The notes: a model not told the origin generated them from the sequence alone. A stretch of DNA of 62,376 nt from [Clostridium] methylpentosum DSM 5476 (GCA_000158655.1 EQ973339.1:521633-584008); one strand, 5' to 3'. Counted from the first letter of the stretch, positions 52,670 to 62,376 are shown. Program-made: numbers and translations.

Positions 52670-53250
52670 TTTAAACACTCCTTTGGCTGGGAAAACATCT
52701 TTGCCCGGACAATCAGACGTTGGTACAGGGCTGTATCCGCATCGCTAAACCGTTCATCTGTAATGAAATCAAGAGGGAACCACTCCACAGCTGTGTTTTC
52801 CCTAGGGCATGGGCGCAGGGGCTGCCGCCTGTCACAGACCAGACAGAATCCGACTGAAAAATGCAGGTGCGCCCCCACATAATCCCCGTTTTTCCAGTGG
52901 GCGGGGACGGCAAAAATGTCGAGAGAAGCGATTTGCTCCGACAGCGGGGTGAGCTGCCGCACTCCCGTCTCTTCCCGGCACTCTCTGATCGCAACTGAGA
53001 GCAGGTCGGGGTTTCCGTCTGCGTGGCCGCCCGGCCACGACCAGCTGCCGCGCAAACTGTGGCGCACCAGCAGGACATGGCTGAGGGAGGTGTCCAGCAC
53101 AAAGGCAGAGCTTGTGACGTGGGCAATCGAATCGCTGCGCTCCAGCACGCCGGGCCCGGCAAGCTGTGCATACCGCAGGATTGTCTGTCTATCCTCAGCC
53201 TCCTGTGTACAGGAGGGCCGATAGTTGGTTACCATTTGGATAAAATTCAT
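52666..53250 (-). CDS. NUDIX hydrolase
   Basis: A 194-residue hydrolase of nucleoside-diphosphate-linked substrates. The Nudix box runs from GGHADGNPDLLSVAIRECRE to EETGV; it contains the catalytic REC-REETGV core, but the first Glu of the consensus (G-x5-E) is Pro here, a position that varies in relatives with GGHADG. An N-terminal extension of about 45 residues precedes the fold. The ATG at 53250 is preferred, with AGAGGTG about seven bases upstream, over a GTG at 53259. It ends overlapping the next gene by 4 bp. The substrate is unknown. Confidence 0.88.
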   Translation of the reverse strand: MNFIQMVTNYRPSCTQEAEDRQTILRYAQLAGPGVLERSDSIAHVTSSAFVLDTSLSHVLLVRHSLRGSWSWPGGHADGNPDLLSVAIRECREETGVRQLTPLSEQIASLDIFAVPAHWKNGDYVGAHLHFSVGFCLVCDRRQPLRPCPRENTAVEWFPLDFITDERFSDADTALYQRLIVRAKMFSQPKECLK

Positions 53251-53517
53251 CTTGATCACCTCTTGGTCAAAAGAAGTTGACAGCCGGTGAAGGCCGCAAT
53301 CCCCTTTGCTACACTTTTAAAGTTTGCCCACAGTTCCGGACAGATGCGCCCGACCCTTGTTTGCCACTCTGCACAAGTCAGCCTTCAGCCCTGTAAGGGG
53401 ACGGTAACCTCACCCTGCTGCCCCGGTCGCGGAGCGGCTCAAATCTCAATACACATCCGCAAGGGGCAGAGAGGACAGCACTTTTTTAAACAGGTCAGGT
53501 ATAGAGCTCCCCGCGGC

Positions 53518-56500
53518 TTAATGGTCACCGCGTAAAAACACTTTCATCTGTGCAAAGAGAATTTTGATATCCAGCGGTTTGGAGAGATGGGCATTCATCC
53601 CCGCCGCCTTGCTTTTGTGTTCGTCTTCGGCAAAGGCATTGGCTGTCATGGCGACAATCGGGACAGAGCCTGCATCGGGGCGGTCGAGTTTGCGGATTTG
53701 TCTGGTCGCCTCAAGGCCGTCCATGCGGGGCATCTGGATGTCCATCAAAATCAGATCGTAGTGCTCTACCGGGGATTGTGAAAACAATTCCACCGCCTCA
53801 ATACCATCCTTTGCGCACTCCACCTCTGCGCCTGTGATGCGCAGAAGTTCCACTGCAATTTCGCGGTTGAGTTGGTTGTCCTCCACCAGCAGGAGGTGTT
53901 TGCCGTGAAAATCGGCGTCCATGCTGTCTTGGCTGTCGAAGAGCGGGTGTTCCTGTTTGAGGCTGGAGATCGTCTGGGTGATGGTGGACGCAAACAGCGG
54001 CTTGGCGAGGACACCGGAGGCGCCGGATTGTGCCGCCTCTTTTTCAATTTCCGCCGCATCGTAGGCGGTGATGAGCACCGCTGTGGTTTCATTTGGAACA
54101 ATTTCGTGGATGCGGCGCGTCGTTTCAAAGCCATCCAGGTCGGGCAGTCTGCAGCTCACAAAGCAGATGTCAAAATCCTCCTGCCGGCTGTGTGCATCTC
54201 GCACCTGTGAAACCGCCAGGTTTCCATTCTCGGCACACTCAACCTGCACCCCCATGCGGTGCAACAGGCTGTGGATATAGGAAATGGTATCGGGGTCATC
54301 GTCCACAGCGAGCACCTTGAGGCTGACTATGTCGGCGGTATTGTTTTCTGGTTGCACGGTCTTTTGAAATGGGAGTTCTACCGCAAAGGTGCTGCCCTCT
54401 CCCAACCTGCTTGAGACGCTCACGCTGCCTCCCATCAGCTCAGAAAACCGCTTGACGATTGAAAGGCCCAGACCTGTGCCGCCGTATTTGTTCGTCACGC
54501 TGCTGTCTTCCTGCTCAAACGATTCAAATATCTTTTGATAATTCTGTTCGTCAATGCCGCAGCCGGTGTCGGTCACTTCAAAGTGCAACCGGACGGTGTT
54601 GGACCCCTGCACTTTCTGGGACACCCGCAGTTGAATCGACCCGCCGGCAGGGGTGAATTTCAGCGCGTTGGAGAGAAGATTGGTCAGGATCTGATTCAGG
54701 CGAAGCGAGTCGCCCACGAGCGTCTCGTCCACTTCTCCAGTCAAAACTGTTTTGTATTCCAGCCCCTTTTCTTTGGCTTGGCCGTAGTACAGATTGCTTA
54801 GGCTTTCCAGATAGGCGCGGAAGTCAAACGGCTCGCTCCGGAGTTCAACCTTGCCGCTTTCAATTTTGGACATGTCCAGCACATCGTTGATCAGCGCGAG
54901 CAGATGATTGGAGGAGAGGGTGAGCTTTTTCAGGCAGTTCTCCACCTTCTTGGTGTCGTCAAGGTGCTGCATGGCGATGGCGCCCATCCCGAGAATTGCG
55001 TTGAGCGGCGTCCGAATCTCGTGGCTCATACGGGAGAGAAATTCCCCCTTGGCGCGACTCGCCGCCTCTGCCTTTTCAAGATTCCCCTGAATTACAGCGG
55101 CTTTCATCCGGGCGCGGAAGATCAGCAGCACCGCCAAAGCGAGAACCAGTAGAATGCCGGCGACCACTGTGACAAACAGCAGCGGATTGGTGTAGATCAG
55201 GTCGGTCAGCGAGAATCGGGTTTCCCCTATCGAAACCAGATTTCGGTTGAGCATGGCAGATTTTTGATCGGTAGAGAGCTGGTTGATGGCTTTGTTGAGG
55301 ATTGTGAGCAGCCCTGGGTCAATCGGTTTTGCCAGAGCGAGGCAGATGTTGCTCTGGTCGTTGACGATGGTTGCCGGCACCAGTCCGTTGAAATGATACC
55401 GCTGGATTTCCTGCTCCAACCGTGCGGATAAGCCGTAGATAAAATCCGCTTCGCCCCGTTCCACTGCGAGGAGAGCGGAATTTGTGTCGGGATAACTGAG
55501 CACCTTAGCCGCTGCGATATCGCTGGGCAGACGCTGCCCCTCGATGACGGCGCCCACCAGGTTTGCGTCCGGGTAATTGGAGGCTTTGTTGCGCACGAGA
55601 ATGTTGTTCATGCTCACATAAGATGAGGAGAGGGCCAGCCCTTGTTCCTCTGCATCCTCCTCATCGCCCAGGAAAAACCCGAGAAGATCCGCCTCCCCCT
55701 GCTGCACCAAGTGTACTGCGTCAATGTATTTTTCGGTGTACACATAGGTGAAATTCAATCCGGTGAACGCCTTGACCTGTTCGAGAAGGTCATAAACCAA
55801 GCCGGGGTGAAGCTCCTGTTCCGATTCCGGGCAGGCCAGCGGATGCCAGTCTTTTGGAAGAGCCACAGTGATCGACTTTTTCTGTTCAATGTACGCAAGG
55901 TCGTTCTCACTGAGTTGGATGTCGACCAACTCATCGGGAAAATTGGCGGCATAGCACTGCTCGGCGAAGTTTGGGTTTGCCTCGAGAATCCTCCTGAGCG
56001 CCATATTCAACCCGTCGAGCACCTCCTGGTTGTCCGGAGTGGTGACGATGTAAAAGGGCTGGGAGTCGTAGGAAGCCACCACCCGGAAGTTGTCGCTGGT
56101 GTCACTGAGGTTGCCCAGCAGCAGGTCCACTTCTCCCTGTTCCAGAAAAAAATTGAAATTTCCATTCTCTGAAAAATCCTCGTATTCCAGATACTTGAGT
56201 TCGCAGTTCAGATCATTGGTCTGCAAAAATTCCTTCAACCTGCGCACATTTTCCGTCGCGCGCTCGTAGACCCCAATCGTTTTGCCGTTGAGGCTTTCCA
56301 GGTCATAGCTGTGGATACTCCAGTCGTCCTTGCGGGCGAGCAGCGCCGAACGGCTGTACCCGGTGTTGTAGTCCGGGTACGCATAAACATTCTCAAAACC
56401 CGGCAGGTAGTAGCAGCCGCCCATGAGATCATACGCACCGTTTTGGAATTGAGACAGCATTGTCTCGGCGGTTGTATCGATATATTCGTATTCCCAGCCG

Positions 56501-56724
56501 GTGTATTTGGCGATTTCGTTGAGGTAGTCCACTACTATTCCATGGCGGCTTCCGTCCTCTGCTGTCCAGCTTATGCCCTCCACCTGGGAAAAGGCGACCC
56601 GAAGCACCCGTCTCTCGTTTTCACTTGCCTGTGCGGGAAGACAGAACGACAAAGTTAGGAATACTGCCAGCAGCAGGGAGACTGTACCGATACAGATGGT
56701 TCTTTTCAGCCAGTTGTTCATCAT
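53518..56724 (-). CDS. Hybrid sensor histidine kinase with tandem solute-binding domains
   Basis: A 1068-residue membrane kinase. A signal peptide (about 1-33) is followed by two periplasmic-type SBP_bac_3 domains (about 38-275 and 280-505), a transmembrane helix (about 515-540), a HisKA domain (His568 in SHEIRTPLNAILG), HATPase_c (N-box LLSNALKF, DTGCGIDE, GGTGLGLSI), and two receiver domains (about 795-920 and 940-1065). REC2 has the usual Asp995 (LILMDIQMPRMDG). REC1 has Ser857 at the phosphoacceptor position (CFVSCRLPDLDG), so it is probably not phosphorylated. There is no HPt domain or output domain. It is BvgS/EvgS-like in layout and presumably senses small extracellular solutes. GGAG lies six bases before the ATG. 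Confidence 0.92.
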   Translation of the reverse strand: MMNNWLKRTICIGTVSLLLAVFLTLSFCLPAQASENERRVLRVAFSQVEGISWTAEDGSRHGIVVDYLNEIAKYTGWEYEYIDTTAETMLSQFQNGAYDLMGGCYYLPGFENVYAYPDYNTGYSRSALLARKDDWSIHSYDLESLNGKTIGVYERATENVRRLKEFLQTNDLNCELKYLEYEDFSENGNFNFFLEQGEVDLLLGNLSDTSDNFRVVASYDSQPFYIVTTPDNQEVLDGLNMALRRILEANPNFAEQCYAANFPDELVDIQLSENDLAYIEQKKSITVALPKDWHPLACPESEQELHPGLVYDLLEQVKAFTGLNFTYVYTEKYIDAVHLVQQGEADLLGFFLGDEEDAEEQGLALSSSYVSMNNILVRNKASNYPDANLVGAVIEGQRLPSDIAAAKVLSYPDTNSALLAVERGEADFIYGLSARLEQEIQRYHFNGLVPATIVNDQSNICLALAKPIDPGLLTILNKAINQLSTDQKSAMLNRNLVSIGETRFSLTDLIYTNPLLFVTVVAGILLVLALAVLLIFRARMKAAVIQGNLEKAEAASRAKGEFLSRMSHEIRTPLNAILGMGAIAMQHLDDTKKVENCLKKLTLSSNHLLALINDVLDMSKIESGKVELRSEPFDFRAYLESLSNLYYGQAKEKGLEYKTVLTGEVDETLVGDSLRLNQILTNLLSNALKFTPAGGSIQLRVSQKVQGSNTVRLHFEVTDTGCGIDEQNYQKIFESFEQEDSSVTNKYGGTGLGLSIVKRFSELMGGSVSVSSRLGEGSTFAVELPFQKTVQPENNTADIVSLKVLAVDDDPDTISYIHSLLHRMGVQVECAENGNLAVSQVRDAHSRQEDFDICFVSCRLPDLDGFETTRRIHEIVPNETTAVLITAYDAAEIEKEAAQSGASGVLAKPLFASTITQTISSLKQEHPLFDSQDSMDADFHGKHLLLVEDNQLNREIAVELLRITGAEVECAKDGIEAVELFSQSPVEHYDLILMDIQMPRMDGLEATRQIRKLDRPDAGSVPIVAMTANAFAEDEHKSKAAGMNAHLSKPLDIKILFAQMKVFLRGDH

Positions 56725-57976
56725 TTCTCACTCCGGTGGATGACGTCCCGCAAAACAATGCAAACCGGCACGAATCTGACATGAAAAATGCGGGATAAAA
56801 TTATTTGTGTCATGGGCGGATCCCTTGTACACCGATCTTTGCCGTCTCCGGCCGGCAGTTGTTGGCTTAGCCAGCGTTATCCGTCGGAAAATGCCTGTCC
56901 GCTTTAAAAAGGGAGAGAAAATCGGATGAGTAGCAAACCTTTTGAAGGGACCTGCTGTCAGACAATCGTGACGCGCCCTTGTTTCCGGGAAAAACACCTG
57001 CAATCTGCGCTCCGGACTGCCCCAAATCGCTGTTCTGACAACGGAGCTGCAGCGGCCTGCTGCAGGGTCTGACCTGCCTAGGAATTGATCGGATGTTGCT
57101 GTCAGGCCTTTGGATAACCGGATTTGTCGCAGAGCTGTTCAGGCTCCCTGTGCAAACTGTTTGGGGACTGTGCCTAACAACCGTTTGAGATTGGTAGGAG
57201 GCTCGCTGCGCAGCGCCGGTATCGCAATTTCTTTAAACAGCTTTCAGGTTGTGTTTTTCGACAGTCTTTTCACAATTGAACTAATTTTAACACAATAGGA
57301 GAAAAACTTCAATCGAAATATACGCAAAAAGTTGGAAAAAGTGAGTTTTTGGTGATTGACAGAGTGAATTTTACAACAGATCGGCAATGGAACATTTGTA
57401 GATTTGTTTTGACTCGTTTCAGTATTTTGATTGTCAATTTTAAGATGACGATAGAACAACTTTCCAAAATGGGATCGTTGTATTTCTGGAACCGAATGCT
57501 TTTGAGCTGTTACAGTACTGTGTGATATAGGGATCATATAGATGGCGGATGCGCCCTCGGGAATCCACCTCCTGCGTCGGCGAGAACGGGCTGAGTTTGT
57601 CCAGTGACAGCAGCGAAACTATGCAGAGAGACCGACAGAAAGCCTCAAGCAATAGCTCCGGCAGAACAACCGGAAACGTGAAAACACAATGTTTGACGGT
57701 CGCTGCCATGTTCTCACTCATGAAAACAATATTTTTATAAAAAGAGGATAGATCTCTTATAAAGCAGCCGTTAAACCACAAAAAATCTTTGAATTTTATT
57801 GTAAAATGTTTTGATTTTACCATCTGTCTGCATCATTTTCTATTTTTTTGTTTGTTTTCTTGTGCTATTCTTATTGCATCAATGTATACTAAATCGCGAT
57901 CTACTGGAAAGGCAGGTGCAAATTTTTATCTAGAAAAGTTGAGAAGCAGGCAAAACGAATCAAAAAGGAGAATACA
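56725..57976. other. Long gene-free stretch between divergent genes
   Basis: About 1.25 kb between the divergently transcribed hybrid kinase and fucosidase genes, without a supported gene. The part after 57250 is strongly AT-rich. It contains the recurring motif GATCGTTGTATTTCTG (57473-57488) and CGAATGCTTTT (57493-57503). A weak promoter for the fucosidase may be TTGTGC (57860-57865) and TATACT (57885-57890), spacer 19. Confidence 0.5.
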
Positions 57977-60900
57977 ATGAAACAAATTAGATTGAACAGG
58001 GTGGTGGCGGGTCTGTTGGCCGCATCACTCGCAGCGGCAGTCATGCTGCCAGGCATGTCCGTCTTTGCTGAAGAGTCGCACAAGGTGGACTTGACAGGGG
58101 GAATTTTTACCGATAGCGGCAGCTACACTGGCTATGAGGGCAGGGCCTTTGACGGAGACGTCAACACCCAGTGGGCCGCCAAAGGCGCGGGGAGCTGCTG
58201 GCTGGTCGCGGAGCTGCCAGCGCTTACCGCGTTTGACAAGGTTGTCTTGTATGAGACGCCGGGCGCTTACTATGGAAACCGCATCACTGGGATGACTGTA
58301 CAGATTTCGGATACCGGAGAGGAGGGAACCTGGCAGACCGTCCAGACGTTTACCGGCTTACAAAACAATAACAGGGACATCGAGGAGCTCGAGCTCAACG
58401 AACCGGCATTCGGACAGTTTATCAAATTTATTGTGGACAGCGACGGCCGTGAAATCAACATCAATGAAATTGAGCTGTACAATCTCTCAGGTGCGCAGCC
58501 CCCTTCCTCGAACGTCGCCGCCCCAGAGGCAAACCTTCCGAGCGGTACCTATTACAAGGACGAAATACAGCAGGTGATCCTTTCGAGCCAGACCGACGGC
58601 GCAGAAATCTATTATACTCTGGACGGTTCGGCGCCGAATGAGCAAAGCACTCGTTTTACATCCCCCATTGAGATTTCACAGACTACGACGCTGCGGGCGG
58701 TTGCGATCAAGGACGGGGAGCGCAGTGCGGTGCAGACGTACTCCTACCGCATCCTTTCGCCCCAACAGGGAGATCTCGCTTTTCGCGCCAACTGCAGCGC
58801 GAGCAGCGAAGGGGATGGACGTCCAGCCGAGTTTGCTGTGGACGCCAACGAGGACACCAGTTGGGAGACTCGTCCCGGCGAAGGGGACGGAAGCTCGATC
58901 ACCCTGGACCTCGGGAAAGATCAGGAGTTTCAAACCATCCGGTTTTCGGAATCCACAGGACTCGGGGAGCGGATTTCCTCGGTTTTGGTGGAATGCTCGG
59001 CAACCGGAGAGGAAGGCTCCTGGACAGAGGCCGGCCGATTCAGCTGGCTGCGCAATGGCAGGGCAAAGGAAGCGCTCTATCTCGACCGAGCTGTGACCTC
59101 CCGTTACATCCGGCTGTCGTTTGGCTGTGGAAGCGGGGAGACGATCGGGGTGGACACCATCGAGGTGTACAATCAGGCTGATCCCCGCACCGCGCGGCAG
59201 CGGCTAGGCGACCTGCTCGAAAGCGCGAACGCGGTGGATATCCGGCTGTTCAAAATTCAGTATTCGCGGGATTTCGTCACCTCCCGGCTCAACGCCAAAA
59301 CGATTTACGACAACGACAACATGATGGATGGGCAGATCAACGACGCCTACCGCATTCTTTCGGACGCACTGAATCAGCTCGAACAGGGCAGACTGGGTGA
59401 AAACCTCGCGCTCGGCGCGACTGCCGTTGCGGATGACGTGTACGGAGACATGCCCAGCTACGACGGTTCTCAGACGGTAGATGGGAATTTCGGGACCCGC
59501 TGGGCGACTACCCAACACGGGGAAACCACAGAGTTCACCCTCACCCTTGACCTGGGCGCTCCCAAGGAGTTCAACCAGATCATTTTGTATGAAACCGAGG
59601 TGTACAAGGGCAGGATGCTCACCGTCAGCGCGCAGGTATCCGACGATGGGGTCCATTGGACCGACTGGCGCATGGACGCGGAGCACGTGCCTGCCACAAC
59701 CAGCATCGTGGCGGAAAAGGTCACCAAGCAGTACATCAAGCTGACGCTCACCGGAGACTCCCTCAACACCGACGAGGTGGGTGTCTACTGCGACGATGAG
59801 GCGGTGGAAACCGAGTACATCACTGACAAGCGGCCCATTGACCCCGACTGGATCAAGCCGGTTCCCTCCACCGAAGCGAACGTTTTCCAGCAGCGCAAGG
59901 CGGCGATGAAATACGGCATGTTCATCCATTACGGCGTCAACACCTTCACCAACCGCGAGTGGGGAACCGGTGCGGAAGACCCCTCCGAGTACAACCCCAA
60001 CGTCGAAACCCTTGACCCGGAACAGTGGGTGCGCACCGCGTGGGAAGCGGGCATGAACTACATTGTGCTCATCACCAAGCACCACGACGGCTTCGCGATG
60101 TTCGACACCAAATACAGCGAGCACAAAGTCACCAATTCCGGGCATCCCGGCGGAGATCAGGATATTGTCAAGGCGGTCGCGGACGCCTGCCAAAAATATG
60201 GGATCAAGCTCGGGCTCTATTATTCGATCTGGGACATGAACTGGGAGCGCAACCACCCCCAGTCAGACTATGTGGATATCCGCGCCTGGGATCAGGCGTA
60301 CGCTGACTTCACCTACGGCCAGGTAGAAGAGCTCATGACCAATTACGGCGAAATCTGCGAGTTGTGGATTGACGGCGGCTGGCTCAAGGAGACTGAGCGC
60401 TGGGAATACGAGCACATGTATGACATGGTCAAGCGCCTTCAGCCCGGCTGCCAGATGTCGGTCAACCTCACCCTTGGCGACCGGCCGATCGACACCCTGC
60501 AGGGCGGAGAGGAGATTGTCAACTTCCCCTCCGACTTCAAGCTCTATGACGGCCGGGACACCGGCGTAACCGACCCGAAGGTGTTTACCTACAAAGGAGA
60601 AAACTACTACCTCCCGTTTGAGGGGACATTTATCATGGGCAACGGCTGGTTCTGGAACGACAAGAGCTCGCCAGAGACGGTTCACATGTCCGCCGAGCGG
60701 ATGAAACAGCTCTATGACAAGTACGTTGCGCAGCAAAACACCCTGGTCATCAACGTTCCCCCCTCCAACCAGGGACTGCTCACCCCCCACGAGACAGCCC
60801 GCATCTATGAGGCTGCCAACCTTATGGGGATTGCGCGCGGCAATGCGCGCGACAACATCCCGCAGAACGAATGCACGGTGGAAGTGCGCCATGTCACGAC

Positions 60901-62083
60901 GACAGGGGCGATAGCGGCGTCCACCGAATACCTCACCGGTCAGGCGGGAGAAGCCTACTCCACCTCGCCCGCGCCGAACATGGAACAGCTCGCTTACCTC
61001 CTGACCGAAACCCCGGAAAACGCCTCCGGAACTTTTGGGGAGGAAAAAATAGTTGTCGAGTATGTGTACCAGGACGCCGCGGTTCCGGAGGAGCTGGATA
61101 CAACCGAGCTGGTCGGATTGCTCGAGACCGCACGGCAGATCGGTGGGGAAGAATACACCGAGCAGAGCTATGCCGCGCTGCAAGACGCCATCCGCTCGGC
61201 GCAGGAGGCACTGGACACCGCCACTGCGCAATTCCAGCTTGACCAGGCAGTTGCCCGGCTGCAATCGGCAATTGACGAGCTCCAAACACTGCAGTCTGCA
61301 AACAAGTCCATTCTTAGAACTGTTCTCGCTTATGCCGAGGCCCAGTATGCGGATCCTGCGTTTGCTCAGGTAATCACCGATGTGCAGGCATCCTTCACCG
61401 CTGCACTCCAAGCTGCCCGTGCGGTGGACGCTGATCCTGAGGCAGGCCAGCAGCAGGTTGACGCAGCTTGGCAGATGCTGATGAAGGAGATTCACAAGCT
61501 CGGTTTTGTGCAGGGAGACAAGACCTCTCTCCTCCAGCTGATCGAGGTCGCAAGGACTTATCAGGAACAGATTCAAAATTACACTCCTGTAACTGCGGAG
61601 CCGTTTACCGCAGCTTTGGAGAAAGCACAAGCAGTTTTTGAGGATGGCAATGCCCTGCAGGACGAGGTAGATGCGGCTTCTTCCAGCCTGCTTGAAGGGA
61701 TGATGAACCTCCGACTGAAAGCGGATAAGACCCTTTTGAAAGCTGTGCTCGCCCAGGCGCAGGCGTTTGACCTCTCGGCCTATTCCGAGGAGGAGAGGGC
61801 GGTGTTCCGCAGCGCACAGCAAGCCGCAGAGGCAGTGCTGCGTGACAGCAACGCCGACCAGGCAACAGCGGACAAAGCGGCGGATGATCTGCGCGCAGTC
61901 CTGGAAGCTCTGGCGAACAAACAGTCCTTGACCGGGTCGGGCGCTCCGGCGGCAGGAGATGCCGCTGTGACAGGCGTTGAGTCCTCTCCCAAAACCGGGG
62001 ACACCGCTTCGGCAGCGGCAGCGATCTGCCTGCTGCTTGCAGGGGGCACGCTTGCTTGCCGAAAAAGAAGGAAAAACGGATAA
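57977..62083 (+). CDS. Cell-wall-anchored modular alpha-L-fucosidase (GH29)
   Basis: A 1368-residue secreted enzyme. A signal peptide (about 1-31, ending VFA) is followed by an F5/8-type C carbohydrate-binding domain (about 35-170), a chitobiase C-terminal-like domain (about 190-262; GAEIYYTLDGSAP), a second F5/8C (about 270-400), a short helical spacer, a third F5/8C (about 475-610) and the GH29 catalytic domain (about 640-1020; KYGMFIHYG, ITKHHDGFAMFD, probable nucleophile Asp799 in ELWIDGGW). Three or four FIVAR-like helical repeats (about 1045-1310) follow. The C-terminus has the sorting signal SPKTGD (Pro1338-Gly1341), a hydrophobic stretch and a basic tail. It probably removes fucose from host mucin or milk glycans at the cell surface. 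AAGGAGAA precedes the ATG. Confidence 0.93.
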   Translation: MKQIRLNRVVAGLLAASLAAAVMLPGMSVFAEESHKVDLTGGIFTDSGSYTGYEGRAFDGDVNTQWAAKGAGSCWLVAELPALTAFDKVVLYETPGAYYGNRITGMTVQISDTGEEGTWQTVQTFTGLQNNNRDIEELELNEPAFGQFIKFIVDSDGREININEIELYNLSGAQPPSSNVAAPEANLPSGTYYKDEIQQVILSSQTDGAEIYYTLDGSAPNEQSTRFTSPIEISQTTTLRAVAIKDGERSAVQTYSYRILSPQQGDLAFRANCSASSEGDGRPAEFAVDANEDTSWETRPGEGDGSSITLDLGKDQEFQTIRFSESTGLGERISSVLVECSATGEEGSWTEAGRFSWLRNGRAKEALYLDRAVTSRYIRLSFGCGSGETIGVDTIEVYNQADPRTARQRLGDLLESANAVDIRLFKIQYSRDFVTSRLNAKTIYDNDNMMDGQINDAYRILSDALNQLEQGRLGENLALGATAVADDVYGDMPSYDGSQTVDGNFGTRWATTQHGETTEFTLTLDLGAPKEFNQIILYETEVYKGRMLTVSAQVSDDGVHWTDWRMDAEHVPATTSIVAEKVTKQYIKLTLTGDSLNTDEVGVYCDDEAVETEYITDKRPIDPDWIKPVPSTEANVFQQRKAAMKYGMFIHYGVNTFTNREWGTGAEDPSEYNPNVETLDPEQWVRTAWEAGMNYIVLITKHHDGFAMFDTKYSEHKVTNSGHPGGDQDIVKAVADACQKYGIKLGLYYSIWDMNWERNHPQSDYVDIRAWDQAYADFTYGQVEELMTNYGEICELWIDGGWLKETERWEYEHMYDMVKRLQPGCQMSVNLTLGDRPIDTLQGGEEIVNFPSDFKLYDGRDTGVTDPKVFTYKGENYYLPFEGTFIMGNGWFWNDKSSPETVHMSAERMKQLYDKYVAQQNTLVINVPPSNQGLLTPHETARIYEAANLMGIARGNARDNIPQNECTVEVRHVTTTGAIAASTEYLTGQAGEAYSTSPAPNMEQLAYLLTETPENASGTFGEEKIVVEYVYQDAAVPEELDTTELVGLLETARQIGGEEYTEQSYAALQDAIRSAQEALDTATAQFQLDQAVARLQSAIDELQTLQSANKSILRTVLAYAEAQYADPAFAQVITDVQASFTAALQAARAVDADPEAGQQQVDAAWQMLMKEIHKLGFVQGDKTSLLQLIEVARTYQEQIQNYTPVTAEPFTAALEKAQAVFEDGNALQDEVDAASSSLLEGMMNLRLKADKTLLKAVLAQAQAFDLSAYSEEERAVFRSAQQAAEAVLRDSNADQATADKAADDLRAVLEALANKQSLTGSGAPAAGDAAVTGVESSPKTGDTASAAAAICLLLAGGTLACRKRRKNG

Positions 62084-62299
62084 GGACATCCGGTTTCCTG
62101 CGGGACAACTGAGCAGATAGCGCTCGGGGATCCAGGGTCTGGAACCTAGAGTCTGCGCAACACAGCTCAAAGCACAGCCTGTGAAGAACATTGTTTTCGC
62201 CGCTGCTCGCCGAAAAACAGATGGCGGGCTCTGAATGCGGACGCTGGGCGGGAGTTCCCACTTGCAATGGTTTCACGAGTTGTCCCATCACATCCATAA

Positions 62300-62338
62300 C
62301 ATCAGCCGCCCAATGGTTATTGGGCGGCTGATGCTTTA
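62300..62338 (+). terminator. Terminator downstream of the fucosidase
   Basis: A perfect 15-bp stem (62300-62314/62319-62333, loop GGTT) followed by CTTTATC, about 215 bp after the stop. The space between the stop and this hairpin holds no supported gene. Confidence 0.8.
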
Positions 62339-62376
62339 TCTGGAAGGCATCAGTTAATCAGAGAAATCCCAAAAAA

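Noticed and set aside
60263-62191. Open frame of 642 codons on the minus strand
   Set aside because: Antisense shadow of the fucosidase; composition is Cys/Arg/Gly-rich without domains or a ribosome binding site.
1-62376. CRISPR array, integrase, transposase or prophage
   Set aside because: No regularly spaced direct repeats and no recombinase motifs were seen; the phage-like small protein at 52.4-52.7 kb stands alone.

Overview
The window looks like chromosomal DNA of an anaerobic, probably gut-associated, spore-forming Firmicute of the class Clostridia (Oscillospirales/Ruminococcaceae-like). The reasons are a moderately GC-rich composition with strong AGGAGG ribosome binding sites, sigma-A promoters with 17-bp spacers, a SpoVB-type flippase, an IreB/UPF0297 protein, a PyrR-attenuated pyr operon, a BceRS/BceAB-type module, a B12-dependent MetH with a separate activation protein, and a host-glycan-directed, wall-sorted fucosidase. 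The genus assignment is inference. No rRNA, tRNA, CRISPR array, transposase or intact prophage was recognised.

Layout: 1-3.8 kb (minus strand) carries a copper ATPase, an IreB-family protein and an orphan MacB-type ABC ATPase. 4.2-9.6 kb carries murA, a WalJ-like hydrolase, rlmH, an AI-2E-type permease, a HAD phosphatase and a small membrane protein. 9.8-19.6 kb is the pyrimidine operon pyrR-pyrC-pyrF-carA-carB-pyrK-pyrD-ruvX, with a consensus promoter and a PyrR attenuator. The operon is interrupted between carB and pyrK by a multi-hairpin repeat that also occurs at the left edge of the window. 19.7-24.5 kb has a membrane protein, two decayed genes (one a ruvX-like remnant), spoVB, a DUF2007-like protein and a CapA lipoprotein. 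25.0-29.1 kb is a methionine/folate operon (metF, MetH-activation protein, metH) behind an attenuator-like leader. 29.8-31.5 kb is malQ behind a structured leader with complementary loops.

31.6-38.2 kb is a compact exopolysaccharide locus: GT2-GT4 fusion, Wzy-like polymerase, Wzx-like flippase, acetyltransferase and a nucleotide-sugar dehydrogenase broken by one in-frame TAG. 38.2-43.2 kb is a BceRS-BceAB-like antimicrobial-peptide sensing and detoxification module with a direct-repeat operator. 44.3-50.7 kb (minus strand) is a MoxR-DUF58-transglutaminase operon followed by a VanW-family protein. 51.6-56.7 kb (minus strand) has a YczE-like protein, a NUDIX hydrolase with a small coiled-coil protein, and a large hybrid histidine kinase whose first receiver lacks the phosphoacceptor Asp. 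58-62 kb is a 1368-residue modular GH29 alpha-L-fucosidase with a sortase-type tail.

The regulatory RNA candidates (malQ leader, metF leader, palindromic repeat) and the amber-interrupted dehydrogenase are the observations I would check first. All calls were made by reading the sequence; no database search was run.
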